Source of the DNA: Lepiota brunneoincarnata
Lineage: Eukaryota > Basidiomycota > Agaricomycetes > Agaricales > Agaricaceae
DNA length: 64,000 nucleotides
Assembly: GCA_023014365.1 (NCBI GenBank)
Contig: JAEBUN010000021.1
Location: 248,001 to 312,000 of the forward strand
Direction: 5' to 3'
Shown: piece after piece, positions 45,684-57,822 of the stretch
How the letters are laid out: the number at the start of each line of letters is the position of its first letter
Numbering within the stretch: the first letter of the stretch is position 1
Position numbers and translations under genes: made by a program
The notes under the pieces: model-generated
Seen by the model: only the letters and a program-made list of their open reading frames with translations
Told to the model about the DNA's origin: nothing
The model's database searches: none

Positions 45684-45935
45684 TATCGCACAAGGCTGTG
45701 GTTGTGCACACTTCACTATCAGACTACGGTGACCTGATAAAAATACGCATGTATCTGACAACGGCATTTTGTTGAGCCTAAAGAAACGTCCACGACGGAG
45801 GCGGTGCACCCACAGCTCTGGGGCAACATCCTCGACTTCCATATCCACGCCCGAAGAAGAATACAAGAAGGGGCGTATGACCAAACCTTTGGCTCTCCTG
45901 CGCAGAGAGCTTGCGTGTCCCAGTTGCCATAAGCA
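45684..45935 (+). pseudogene. truncated gene E copy 1 (upstream region fused to 3' end)
   Basis: Bases 45684-45775 match the region upstream of gene E. From 45776 the sequence matches the gene E terminus (CTHSSGATSSTSIS, then KPLALLRREL against KALALLRRGL). The body of the gene is absent. The frame carries no start of its own; non-functional. Confidence 0.75.
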
Positions 45936-47416
45936 ATGTGGCAAGATCGCCCGTATGCGATTGGCTGGCTACGTACATATCGTAACTGTATGAAGGAGGG
46001 GAGTGGTTGACGCCGGGCGCCGACTGACAACAACGGCCTCGCACCACTTCCAGCCGATATTAATATGTCAAGTCGAGGAAACGATACCCAAGCTTGGATA
46101 AAAGCGTGTCATATTGCTGCGAAAGCTCAATACTGCACGGGCATCAGCGACTCAAGTTCTCCCACCAAAGGCATTACCACACTTGTTCGACTTGGCACCC
46201 AGATGTCCTTCAAGTTCACCGAGCTCTTCCCCCTTGCCGAGTTTTTACTCTTGGTCGAGTTTCGTTGTTCTGGTGGCAGGATGTATGGTCAGCACCTCAA
46301 CTATGGACCAGTTTGTCTGTTCCTGTGGACAAGGGAAATGTATGGCTTGTTCCTTACATCATAGACCCGTACTTGTGGAACGTCTGTGCTCCTTAATTCG
46401 GCCTTGAACTCGACTAACCGTGCCACTGATTGGTTCCGTATTCGTTGAAGTATCCCGGAAGACTCGAGCAGTCCTGCTAGATGGTGCACTGATGGAGTGG
46501 GAGCCTGCCGTCTCAACAGACTTCTCCCAACTCAAACGCATCTGCAGGTGGGGAATGTCTACCTTATCTCGAAAGCACCCTGCCCCATCCCCGCCTCCCG
46601 ACGACAGACTCTCTCCAAGCACTCTACCATTCCTAACATGCGTTGTCCATTGACGGGATATGGATCAGAATATCCCCTGCTCCCCAGTAACCCGTACCGA
46701 CTTGAAGAACGTTCCTATTGACACATACGCCAAGCTGCTCATTCCGATGTCACTGCTTTTAGTCACTTACAAGAGTTCTCGTGGTCCTTTCACCTGGGTC
46801 CATGATCATCGGCTGTACCCCAGCATACTTAATTCCTTGATTGAACCACGCTCATTTGCAATGCAGATGATTGTGGAACTGTGGAAGCCGAATTTTTTAC
46901 TTGGATGCTACTAACCAAATACTTCCGATACCTTGCGCTCCCTCCACTTGTTCCGGGTTGGTAGTTGGACATGTCCAAGTACATGAGATACCTTTCATCG
47001 AATCGGCTCCGGCTGGGACCTTGCCCTGTACAAAAATCGCGCACGAAATCCTTCATGTAGTGAGCATGGGCAGGAGAGACAATTGTGCGAAATTCCTTCC
47101 GTCATAAATCGTGCATATGGGGCGTGTGAGAGACAAAATGGTATGTGATGGAGCAGGATCGGCTACAGTAAGGGATATGTGCCCAATGTGACAATGGATC
47201 TTCACCGACACGAACAGCATACGGACAGAACAAGGCTCTTGTAGACGGGAGGACGTTGAACGCAAAGCGAGATCCTATCATAATATTCCATTTAGAGCAT
47301 ATTACCAGAAATAGCACGCACAGCAATTCTATACTTCTCGATTAAACATGTGTATCTAACCTGATCTTGGCACCCCTGCCGATAACAGCCGCTTAATCCA
47401 AACGCTAACGCTAACG
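45936..47416. repeat. array spacer S, copy 1
   Basis: This spacer is shared with 51286-52984 and, in parts, with 57346-62778. It contains short frames (for example 46065-46364) that do not stay open in the sister copies. The last about 130 bp (47285-47416, from ttccatttagagc to the tandem gctaacg motif before the ATG) form the conserved B upstream flank. No intact gene. Confidence 0.5.
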
Positions 47417-48980
47417 ATGCTTAACGAGATACCAAACGAAGTTATCTTCAGGGTCGTCGATCTCGTAAGTGAACCGTGCTCAGCCCTAGCCTGCGTTGGC
47501 TCATTTCCCTCAGATCCCCGCCCCTAGCCGTGTTGATTGTCTCCGCCACCTACGCCTCGTATCAAAACGATTCAATTCCATTATTTCCCCCATTCTGTTC
47601 TCAACTGTGGTGTTCGACTCACAGTACCTGCCTAGACCTAGAAATTGCGAGGCGATCACATCGGTGTTGAGGGCGGGCAAGATAACTGTTTTTGAAAGTG
47701 TCAGGAACGCAGAGGTCAATCTGATGTCTATAGATGAGCACGAGGGACAGCTTCCTTGGTTGGTCTTGCTGGATCTGCTGGTCCCGGCAATGAGAAATTT
47801 ACACTCACTCCGGTAAGCTAAATTTTGCCGAGCCGCCGGATAGCTCAATTAGCACAGATGGGACTACTACCCCTGCGAGGCCTATGCACTTGACCGGGTC
47901 ACCCGCTTCGTTGGCTCGCTGGGCTCAATACAAACCCTGAAGGAATTCACCATCACGATTTTCGAACATCCCGCTCCCGAATTCTCGCTCGAACCAATTT
48001 CTAACCTCAGCGCCCTTGTGGTGATCTGGAAAATCTTCGAATTACCAGGCCCCACATTGATATCCGAGATCTCGAGGCTCATAATGCGTTGCCCAGACCT
48101 CGAAAGCTTTACTTTCGCGATAGCACGACCTTGCCGACCTGAAGGAGAGATGACATTGAAGGATTTATTCGCCGCCCTTTCATTACTCCCCGCAGATGTT
48201 TGTCTCAAGTTCAAGCGGCTCAAAGTGTGCGCTATCGTTGTCACCCCGGAAGATTTTCGGACACACTTACGACATTTCCGTCACTTAAAAGTACTGAAAA
48301 TCAAAAGAAGTCCCAGTCACTCAGCGGCAAACCAACTTGGTGGAATTTTTGCCGTTCTGCAAAGTGAAAATATCTTCCTCAAAGATATCTGCATCGATGC
48401 CATCTACCCGCCTCCTATCTTCAGCTACTTGTTATCATGCCCTGAAATTGAGCGTTTGCGCCTTGTACCTCGGCACCCGCTCGACGACTCATCTCGGCTC
48501 GTGGACGGGTTCTTTACTGCCGTGCTCCCACATCACAAGGACTCACTGAGATCGTTGAACATTGGTGGGAATATCACGACGCAGTGGTCGCGGGTTCCGA
48601 GCTACGAGCAGCTCAAAGGGGTAGAGGCGTGCCAATCTCTTCGGCACCTTCGCTGCTACATGTTGGTGACACCCGAGGACGTGGCCGCGAGGAACTCAAA
48701 AGTATTGGTGAGATATCTGCGCCACCTCACGGCATCGTGACACTCTAACGAAGCCTAGACAACTTGGTTGGAATTTGCTATGCGGCTCCCTAAACTCCGG
48801 AAATTCCACTGTCCCCCGATCGTTCTCAAGAAAGCGTCGGTTGATGGATTCTTAGAGATATATGAGCCGGTGGATCACGATCCTGATCCTGAGGTTCGGC
48901 AGTTTGTCACAGGAGTGGTCAAGGGATTTGAGCGAACTCATCAGGTGGACTTTGAGATTAATTCCACTCATAGGGAGTAG
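47417..48980 (+). CDS. F-box-like LRR protein, family B copy 5 (4 exons)
   Basis: Exons are 47417-47464, 47514-47812, 47858-48707 and 48759-48980, giving 472 aa, intact. It is closest to the B gene at 42095, differing by scattered substitutions. Exon 1 begins MLNEIPNEVIFRVVDL. The start is preceded by the duplicated gctaacg motif. The LRR segments include LKFKRLKVCAIVV and LRSLNIGGNITTQW. It pairs tail-to-tail with the intact C gene at 49518, the only right-hand pair with both partners open. Confidence 0.78.
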
Positions 48981-49517
48981 TCATTGTTAGGCTGATCGGG
49001 GTATCTGTTGCTGGGCACATAGCCTATCAAACATGCAATGTTAATGCTTTGCTCCTCCTTCAATACGGGGTTTAAAAATGGTCAGTCGGCAAACATGACC
49101 CGAATCGTCTTAATGATTGTGAGCTGGGGTTTCATTCAACAAAAACTCGAACTGAGTTCCCCGTCTCTTAACCACCTGTAGAGGAACAACCTTGTTCGTC
49201 CGAGTGCCTAATTCCTAACTAAGACGAAGATAAGTAGACAAACGCACCTATCGGACGGCAGTAACTGATACATTGCGATTAGACATGAGGAATAGCAACT
49301 GCCCTCTTCGTTCCACACATGACCTCCAACCCCAGCACCCAGGCGGTGAAATCCAGCCAAATTGCGTTATGAAAATCGGATGAATAAAGTGACCCATAAT
49401 CTGGACATTGAAACATGAAATTCATCTTGTGCCACACCAAGTTCGATGACATTTACAATCAACCAAGGTCAATACAATCCACGTCAGGGCCTACAGCAAT
49501 GATAAGAGTCTTACAAT

Positions 49518-50848
49518 CTACGTATCAATTGAATGTGAGTGACCGTGGTGGGCGGCTCTGGATCCTGAGCACGTCGCATTGATGATGATCCCTCGCCCAT
49601 CCAAAAGCGAAAAAGCATACACCAAAGGCGTCGTTACCGAATCAGGATTGAAAGTCAGTTGGCCATATGGGTATAAATTCATAGCCACGCCGACTCGCTT
49701 CAATCGGATGAATTGGCTCGCACCAAACGCTTTCTCGAGCAGCAATATGAAGGACCGGATATGGCGTGAGCGGTCCGCATATACTGCTGACCCTTCGGTA
49801 AAGACATGATACGAAAAGCTGAATTCAGCTAGCAGCTGAGGAGATGGCAAATTTTTGACGATGGATAGGATAAATCTGCGGGCTGAAAAGGCGATGTCGT
49901 CCAGGGTTCCCCTCTTAACCGTGAGATTGATTCTAAGGTGCTGAATACCAGTAAGGCTCCGAAGGTCTTGTGGTGGGATTTCATGTGTCAATGTATCCCC
50001 TAGTTGATTCGTTATTCAGTAAGTAGATGAATACATCACCGTACTGGTTAGGACAACTCACTTGGTTGAACAACATCCAGCTGCAGCACCTTGACAGAGC
50101 TACCAAGATTTCCCAGGAATCTCCCAACTCTGTCTGAATGGTAAGGTGGTAAGCTGACAGGTGTCTCGTCGTAGTTAAGGGTGACTTCTTCGAGGTCTTT
50201 AATGAAATGTTGGTCACCGTGATCGGATTCAACTATCCTCGTGAATGCATGGATCGTATTCATTCCGGAAAGCACGAGTGTACTCAAGCGCGGAGTCTGG
50301 CCGGTCAGAATAATCGAAGCACTATGCGGGGTCGGGTTTTGAATATTCTTCAACTCCAGTACCTTGATGTCAGCTCCTCTGAGGAATAACGACATTGGGA
50401 AGTCCCTCGCAGAAGACACTGCGAGAACATCGAATGATGGACACCCGATGACGTTCAGGAATCCTTTGACAGCATCCTTCGGAAGGCGCCTCCACGAAAA
50501 ACGAGTATGAATCACGTTTATTGTCTTGACAGCAGAGAGGCTACGTAGGAGGCCGGCGAATCCGGAGTGGAAAGGGGGAGGCAGGAGCGTGTCATCCATG
50601 TGACGCTGAACGAGGAAAAGGTTCTGGACATGTTTACCCAAATGAGCGTGGGCAGGGGTTGCAATGTTATACAGGCTGTTGTAGTGCAAGGGATCGACTC
50701 GGATGGTCTTGAAGAGTCTGGGCTGGCTGAGGTCTTTCCACCATCGGCACACAAGGGAATTGTTACAGAGGGCCCTGCTTCCGTGAGAATGACGAACAAT
50801 CTCTTCATGGAGTTCCAGAGGGATGGTAAGAGAAGTTGGAGTTTCCAT
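49518..50848 (-). CDS. F-box-like LRR protein, family C copy 4 (2 exons)
   Basis: Exons are 50848-50062 and 49999-49518 with a 62-nt intron, giving 422 aa, intact. The N terminus is METPTSLTIPLELHEE. The F-box-like core has ALCNNSLVCRWWKDL, with Cys where other copies have Arg. Exon 2 ends GRGIIINATCSGSRAAHHG. An upstream in-frame ATG at 50911 is also possible. It is convergent with the B gene at 47417, with 537 bp between their stop codons. Its flanking C paralogues at 44206 and 54834 are both disrupted. Confidence 0.8.
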
Positions 50849-51016
50849 GCGGAAGAAGGAGGAGGTGACTTGGTGGTTGAGGTCGAACGTTTCTTGCCTC
50901 GTGCCGAACATGCATCAACTCACGCCATGTTGAAGTTCTAGTTCAGGGACAACCATGTTGCGGTCGCCGCATGCCGAGATATCAACTGGCACGTGGACTT
51001 TCAGTCCCTACTCCAA

Positions 51017-51285
51017 ATTAATGACATTGTTCTTTGCTCTATGATGTCCGAAATTCTGCGACCAAGGTCAGGATGAGAGACATCCCAGCGTTAGCTCGCA
51101 TCTGGCTGATATATGGTGTCAACCCAAAGAAACGTCCACGATGGAGATCGTCGGTGCACCTACAGCTCTGGGGCAACATCCTTGACTTCCGTATCCACAC
51201 CTGAAGAAGAATATAAGAAGGGGCATATGACCAAACCTTTGGCTCTCCTGCGCAGAGAGCTTGCGTGTCCCTGTTGCCATAAGCA
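51017..51285 (+). pseudogene. truncated gene E copy 2
   Basis: Bases 51017-51058 match gene E upstream sequence ending in ccgaaattctg (39978). The sequence then continues directly with the gene E 3' region (from about 41591, caaggtctggatgagaa) to the LALLRREL codons. The same joint is present in the copy at 56940. Non-functional. Confidence 0.78.
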
Positions 51286-52984
51286 ATGTGGTAAGGTCGC
51301 CCGTATGCGACTGGCTGGCTACGTACATATCGTAACTGTGTGAAGGAGGGAGGTACCTGACGCCGGGCAGCAACTGACAACAACGGCCTCGCACCACTTC
51401 CAGCTGACATTAATATATCAAGTCGAGGGAACGATACTCAAGCTTGGATAAAAGCGCGTTATATTGCTGCGAAAGTTCAATACTGCAAGGCCATCGGCGA
51501 CTCAAGTCCTTCCACCAAAGGCATTGCTCGACTTTGCACCCAGATGTCCTTCAAGTTCACCGAGCTCCTCTTCCCTTGCCGAGTTTTTACTCCTGGTCAA
51601 GTTTCGTTGTTCTGGCAGCAGGAGGTCTTGTCAACACCTCAACTATGGACCAGTTTGTCCGTTCTTGTGAACAAGGAAAATGCACGGCTTGTTCCTTACA
51701 TTGTAGACCCGTATTTGTGGAACATCTGTGCTCCTTAATCTCGACTAACCATCCCACTGACCGTTCCGTACTCTTTGAAGTATCCAGGAAGACTCAGCCT
51801 ATCCTGCTAGACAGTGTGCCGATGGAGTGGATACCTGCTTCTCCCAACTCAAACGCATCCGCAGGTGGGGAATGTCTACCCTATCTCGAAAGCACCCTGC
51901 GCCATGCCCCGTCTCCCGGCGATAGTCTCTCTCCAAGCACTCCACCATCCCATCCATGCGTTGTTGATCTACGGGATATAGATCAGAATATCTTGGGAGA
52001 ACGATTGTATGAGGGTGAGGAGGAAGACGGCAGAGAGAACGAAGAGCGTGAGTGCCCAGCGGCGGATGGAGACAAGGCCAACTGAACCATCAGTCAACCA
52101 GCGTCTTGACCACCAAAATGAGTGTCGAACCAGAAGCCCAGCGGTCGCCGGACCCGACTGCGCTTGCATTTCACTTTGTTGCCAGAGAAGGTTATCTCCA
52201 TTAATATGTTCCATATCATGGATTGGAATGGCTTGATGTTGATGTGAATCGGAAAAGATGCATGTTTTTGAGCTTCCGGTACTAAAATACTGTGAGAACC
52301 AATGTAGGACAGCGTCGCCGTGAAGTGCATGTGGAACGGCGAGTTCACCCTATTTCTTAGACCATAGAACCCGAAATATAATGTATCAAAGCATCCGCGT
52401 ACCTTGAGACCTTTGCTCCCGAATGCGTGAAGGAAGAAGAAGGTTGGACTAGTGAAGATCGTGGGGTAAGATATTCAGTATGAGCACTAATGAGAGAAAG
52501 CCAGCGACCCACCTTCGTCCATGATAGCTCTGGCTTGATCAACTGGCGAGCTCAGGTCCGCATGCTGAGTGGTACCAGAAGCGCTCAGACCCAGCCGGAA
52601 ACTTTGGGGCCTTCGGATGAGGTCATTCAACGCCTAATTGCGAGGCGTGGTTGGTATGCATGCCCGTTACAGGAGCCCTGCAACAGTCAGCTTGCCCGAA
52701 CCATAGGCGTTGACGAGGGCAATACGCTCGTCTTGGCCAATAGGGGGTGTGTCCTCATTGTGATGATGGATTTTCACCGGCACAAACAGCGTATGAACTG
52801 AACAGGACTCTCCCGTAGAGGGGAGGTCGTTGAACAGGAAGCGAGATCCTATCACAAAATTCCATTTAGAGCATATTACCGGAAATAGTACGCACAGCAA
52901 TTCTATACTTTTCGATTAAACATGTGTATCTAACCTGATCTTGGCACCCCTGCCGATAACAGCCACCCAGTCCTAACGTTGACG
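51286..52984. repeat. array spacer S, copy 2
   Basis: This spacer parallels 45936-47416 up to about 51980. It then switches to sequence shared with 59150-59770 and 62299-62778, including the uninterrupted target site of the Harbinger element near 52483-52500. Frames such as 51444-52085 are not conserved in sister copies. The B upstream flank occupies the last about 130 bp. Confidence 0.5.
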
Positions 52985-54548
52985 ATGCTTAGCGAGTTAC
53001 CAACCGAAGTTATCCTCAGGATCGTTGATCTCGTGAGTGGACCATGTTCAGCCCAAGCCTGCATTGGCTCATTTCCCTCAGATCCCCGCCCCTAGCCGTG
53101 TTGATTGTCTCCGCCACCTACGTCTCGTATCAAAGCGTTTCAATTCCATTATTTCTCCTGTTCTGTTCCCATCTGTGGCACTTATTCCGACGATCTGGCC
53201 TAGGCTCAAACATTGCGAGGCAATCACATCAATATTGAAGGCGGGAAAGACAACGGTTTTGGGAGTTGTCAGGAACGCAGAGGTCGATCTGACGTCTATA
53301 TACGAGCACGAAGAACAGCTCCCTTGGTTGACCTTGCTGGATCTGATGATCCCGGCAATGAGAAGCTTACACTCCCTCCAGTAAGCTAAATTTATCAAAG
53401 CCGCCAGATAACTCAATTAGCACAGATGGGACTACCACCCGTGCGAAGTCTTTGAACTTGACCGGGTCACCCGCTTCATTGATTCGGTGGGCTCATTACA
53501 AACCCTGAAGGAGCTCACCATCACCATTTTCAACCATCCCGCTCCCGAATTCTCGCTCGACCCAATTTCTAGCCTCAGTGCCCTTGTGGTGATCTGGCAA
53601 GCCTTTGAGTTACCAGGCCCCACATTGGTGTCCGAGATCTTGAGGCTCATAATACGTTGCCCGAACCTCGAAAGCTTTGCTTTCACGATACCACGACCTT
53701 GCCATCCTAAAGGGGAGATGACGTTGAAGGAGTTATTCGCCCCCCTTTCATTACCCCCCGCAGATGCGTGTCTAAAGCTCGAACGACTCAAAGTGTGCGC
53801 TATTGTTGTCACGCCAGAAGATTTTCGGACACACCTCCGACATTTCCGTCACTTAAAAGCGTTGAAAATCACAAGAAGTCCCAGTCACTCAGCAGCAAAC
53901 CACCTCAGCGAAATTTTTTCCATTCTGCAAAGTGAAAATATCTTCCTCAAAGATATTTGCATCGACGCCATCCACCCGCCTCCTATCTTCAGCTATCTGT
54001 TAGCGTGCCCTGATATTGAGCGCTTGCGACTTGTACCCCGGCATCCGCTCGACGACTCGCCTCAGCTTGTGGACAAGTTCTTCACTGTTGTGCTCCCACA
54101 TCATAAGGACTCGCTGAGATCGTTGAATGTCGGTGGAAATATTACGACACAGTGGTCACGGGTTCCGAGCTACGAGCAGCTCAAAGGGGTAGAGGCGTGC
54201 CAATCTCTTCGGCATCTTTGCTGCTATGTATCGGTGACACCTGAAGACGTGACCGCGAGGAATTCGAAACTATTGGTGAGATATCTGTACCACCTCACCG
54301 CATCATGACAATCTGAAAATGCCTAGACGACTTGGCTGGAACTTGCTATGCGGCTACCTAAACTCAGAAAATTCAAGTGTCCCCCGATCGTTCTCAAGGA
54401 AGTGTTTGTTTATGGGTCCTTTGAGATGTATGACTTGGTGGGTGACGATCCTGATCCTGACGTTCGGCAGTTTGTTACTCGAGTGGTCGAGCAGTTCAAA
54501 CAAACTCATCAGGTAGACTTTGAGATTGATTCCATCTATAGGGAGTAG
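52985..54548 (+). CDS. F-box-like LRR protein, family B copy 6 (4 exons)
   Basis: Exons are 52985-53032, 53082-53380, 53426-54275 and 54327-54548, giving 472 aa, intact. It begins MLSELPTEVILRIVDL, the most diverged exon 1 of the set. Exon 2 contains VALIPTIWPRLKHCEAITSI, shared only with the copy at 62779, so these two form a subgroup. The upstream motif has decayed to cctaacgttgacg. Its convergent partner at 54834 is disrupted. Confidence 0.78.
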
Positions 54549-54833
54549 TCATCGCCAGGCTGATCGGGTATCTGTCGCTGTGCACGTAGTCTATCAAGCG
54601 TGCAATGTTAATGCTTCGCTCCTCCTTCAATACGGTGTTTGAAAATGGTCAGTCAGCAAACATGGCCATAATGATTTCGAGCTCAGGGCTTCATTCGGCA
54701 AAGGCCGGAACCGAGTTTCCTGTTTCTATTTGGTTTGTGGGAGAAAGACAGAATGCCCATCTGATGCAACACAACTAACAAAGTTCAACGACGTTTACAG
54801 TCAATAGAATCCACATCATGACCATGTTACAGT

Positions 54834-56155
54834 CTACCTAGCAATCGAATGCGAGCGACCTCGGCGCCCAGCTCTGGGCATTGAGAATGACCCGTTGATG
54901 ATGATACCCCGCTGCTTCAAAACCGGGAAGGCATTTGTCAAAGGACCCGTGATCAAATCAGGATTCAAAGGTGTTGGGCCATATGTGCGTAAATTTATAG
55001 CCACATTAATTTCCTTCAATCTGATGAATGGGCCCGCACCAAATACTTTCTCCAGCACCCGTATGAAGGACCGAATATGGTGCGAACGGTCCAAAAATGC
55101 TGCTGACCCTTTGGTAATGACTTGATATGAAAAGCTGAATCCAGCCAGCAGTTGAGGGGATGGCAAATTTTTGACAATGGATTGGACATATGTCCTGGCT
55201 GAAAATGCGATGTCGTCCAGGGTTCCCCTCTTAACCGTGAGATTGATTCTAAGATGCTGAATACCAGTAAGGCTCTGAAGGTCTTGCGGTGGAACAATAC
55301 GAGTCCACGTATCCTCTGTTTGTTTCATTAGACGAATGCATTCCGATACTAACTAGGACAACTCACTTGGTTGAACGACATCCAGCTGCAGCACCTTTAC
55401 AGAGCTACCAAGTTTGCCCAGGAATCTCCCAACTTTGTCCGAATCGTAAGGTGGTAAGCTGAGAGGTGTCTCGTCGTAGATAAGGGTGACTTCTTCAAGG
55501 TTTTTAATGGAATGTTGGTCACCGTGATCGGATTCAATCATCCTCGTGAATGCATAAATCGTATTCATCCCAGAAAGCACGAGTGTACTCAAGTGTGGAG
55601 TCTGGCTGGTCAGAATGATCGAAGCACTATGCGGGGCCGGGTTTTGAATATTCTCCAACTCCAGTACCTTGATGCCAGGCCCTCTGAGGAATACGGACAT
55701 TGGGAAGTCCCTCGCAGAAGACACTGCGAGAACATCGAATGATGGACACCCGATGACGTTCGGAATCCTTTGACAGCATCCTTCGGAAGGCACTTCCACG
55801 AAAAACGAGCATGAATCACGTTCATTGTCTTGACAGCAGAGAGGCTACGTAGGAGGCCGGCGAATCCGGAGTGGAAAGGGGGAGGCAGGAGCGTGTCATC
55901 CATGTGACGCTGAACGAGGAAAAGGTTTTGGACGTGTTTACCCAAATGAGCGTGGGCAGGGGTTGCAATGTTATACAGGCTGTTGTAGTGCAAGGGATCG
56001 ACTCGGATGGTCTCGAAGAGTCTGGGCTGGCTGAGGTCTTTCCACCATCGGCACACAAGGGAATTGTTACGGAGGGCCCTGCTTCCATGAGAATGACGAA
56101 CAATTTCTTCATGGAGTTCCAGAGGGATGGTAGGTGGAGAAGTTGGAGCTTCCAT
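54834..56155 (-). pseudogene. family C F-box gene, copy 5, frameshifted
   Basis: Exons 56155-55367 and 55315-54834 align along their full length. One base is missing near 55770, where GGATTCCGAACG replaces GGATTCCTGAACG. The frame is lost after FSWKCLPKDAVKGF and recovered only in another frame (NVIGCPSFDVLAVS). No other lesion was seen; exon 2 is fully open to GRRGRSHSIAR. It may be a very young pseudogene or a single-base assembly error. Confidence 0.75.
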
Positions 56156-56939
56156 GGGGAGAAAGGAGGGAGAAGAGGACACTTGATGGTTGAGGTTGAA
56201 CGTTTCGTGCCTCGTGCCGAACTTGCATCAACTCACGCCATGTTGGAGTTCTAGTTCAGGGACAACCATGTTGCGGTTGGCGCATGCCGAGATACCAATT
56301 GGCACGTGGACTTTCAGCCTCACATACAGTGCAAGACTTTACTATCTAATGGTTCGTCCAAAAGGCCGTGCTTTTTTACAGTGGAAAGGAGTGCATTAGC
56401 AGCAGAATACATAGATTTCCGACCAATTCCCCATCCCAGAATGCCTATCAAATACTCGATCCACCCAGGTCTCTCGCGCTGTCTGCTTTAAAAATTACAT
56501 GGCAGTGATTACACTGCAGGGACTATTGCCAGACACAATTTCGTGATGCTTCTCTGGGTCCTTCACTAGAAAGGCGGGTTTTTTTTTACCTAGTTTCCGC
56601 TGGGCAGTGTGACGTTGGTGTCAAAGGTAAATCTCCGCTGGACGCCAGGCAGCTTATGGTCCGACTGACCTAGCGCCGTACACTCTCATCAGAGATTGAA
56701 AAGCCCAGTGACAATCCTGTGAGAAATTTCAAAGACCCCATGGTCAGCAGTCATGTCACAAGAGGCCTAAATAATCCCCGAAACTCAAGTTCACGCTTAA
56801 AATCAAAGAAATTAGTTTCCATATACTTAAGACGTCCACCAACCTCCAGCTGAAGTTTGGGGATGTGACGTGCCGGAGCCGGGGAGAAATTCAGTCGTGA
56901 CTGAAACTTTCAAAAACTGCACGAGGGATAGTACTATAT
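56156..56939. other. 784-bp region with no gene
   Basis: The first about 170 bp are the family C upstream flank. The remainder (56330-56930) is not repeated elsewhere in the window, and I see no coding or structural feature in it. Confidence 0.4.
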
Positions 56940-57345
56940 GAGGCTGCGGTTATGCACACTTCAATCAGACCATGATGACCTGATAAACACACACAAGTAT
57001 CTAACCATGGCATTTTGTTGCGCTCGGGAGCACTGCCTCATACTCTGATCACCTATGCACTCCGGACTAATGTCATTGTTTTTTGCTCAATGCTGTCCGA
57101 AATTCTGCGACAAAGTCAGGACGAGAGACCCCCTACCGATAGCTCGCATCTGGCTGAGTGCTGGTGGTGTCACCCCAAAGAAAGCCAAAGAAACGTCCAC
57201 GACAGAGGATTGTCGGTGTACCCACAGCTCTGGAGCAACATCCCTGACTACACGTCGAAGCCGAAGAAAAATCTAAGAAGGGGTGTATGACGAAAGCTTT
57301 AGCTCTCCTGCGCAGGGGCTTGCGCACCTCAGTTGTCATAACCCT
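56940..57345 (+). pseudogene. truncated gene E copy 3
   Basis: This is the fullest of the truncated copies. Bases 56940-57110 match 39808-39978 upstream of gene E and 57111-57345 match 41591-41825. Gene E 3' UTR similarity continues to about 57440. The joint removes the equivalent of about 1.6 kb, nearly the whole gene. A shifted frame reads KALALLRRGLRTSVVITLK. Confidence 0.8.
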
Positions 57346-57822
57346 CAAGTCGAGGATTAGCTGGTCTAGCGGCCCCGTCACTATTTATTGATTGTAGATC
57401 GCATCATTGAACTGTGTATTTGGGTTTGTAGAATATCGAGGAAAGGATATCCAAGCTTTGATAAAGGTGCATCCTCTTTCCGCGAAAACTCAATACCGCA
57501 TGGTCACCGGCAACTTGAGTCCTTCCACCAGAGGCGTTACCACTCTTATTCGAATTCGCCCTGGTCCTTGGTACCCAGATGTCCTTCACGCTCACCAAGC
57601 CCCTCCCCCATTGCACTCCTTCCACTTGTTCAGGGTCGGCGGATGGGTGCATCCAAGTTCTGTCAAATCGGACCCAGCCGGGACCCCGCCCTGCACAAAC
57701 TTGCGCATGAAATCCTCCGTGTGATGAGCACGGGCAGGGGAGAAAATTGTACGAAAATCCTTCCATCATAGATTGGGCATCCGGGGTGTGAGAGAGAACA
57801 GGTGTGATGGAGCAGGCCAGGC
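57346..57822. repeat. array spacer S, copy 3, first part
   Basis: This parallels the starts of spacers 1 and 2 (ccaagctttgataaagg and ccttccaccagaggc blocks). No gene is supported. Confidence 0.45.

Noticed and set aside
50567..50941. Frames of about 125 codons antisense to family C exon 1 (also at 24912, 31119, 45242 and 55871)
   Set aside because: They are opposite-strand shadows of the C genes with no start context or splice structure of their own.
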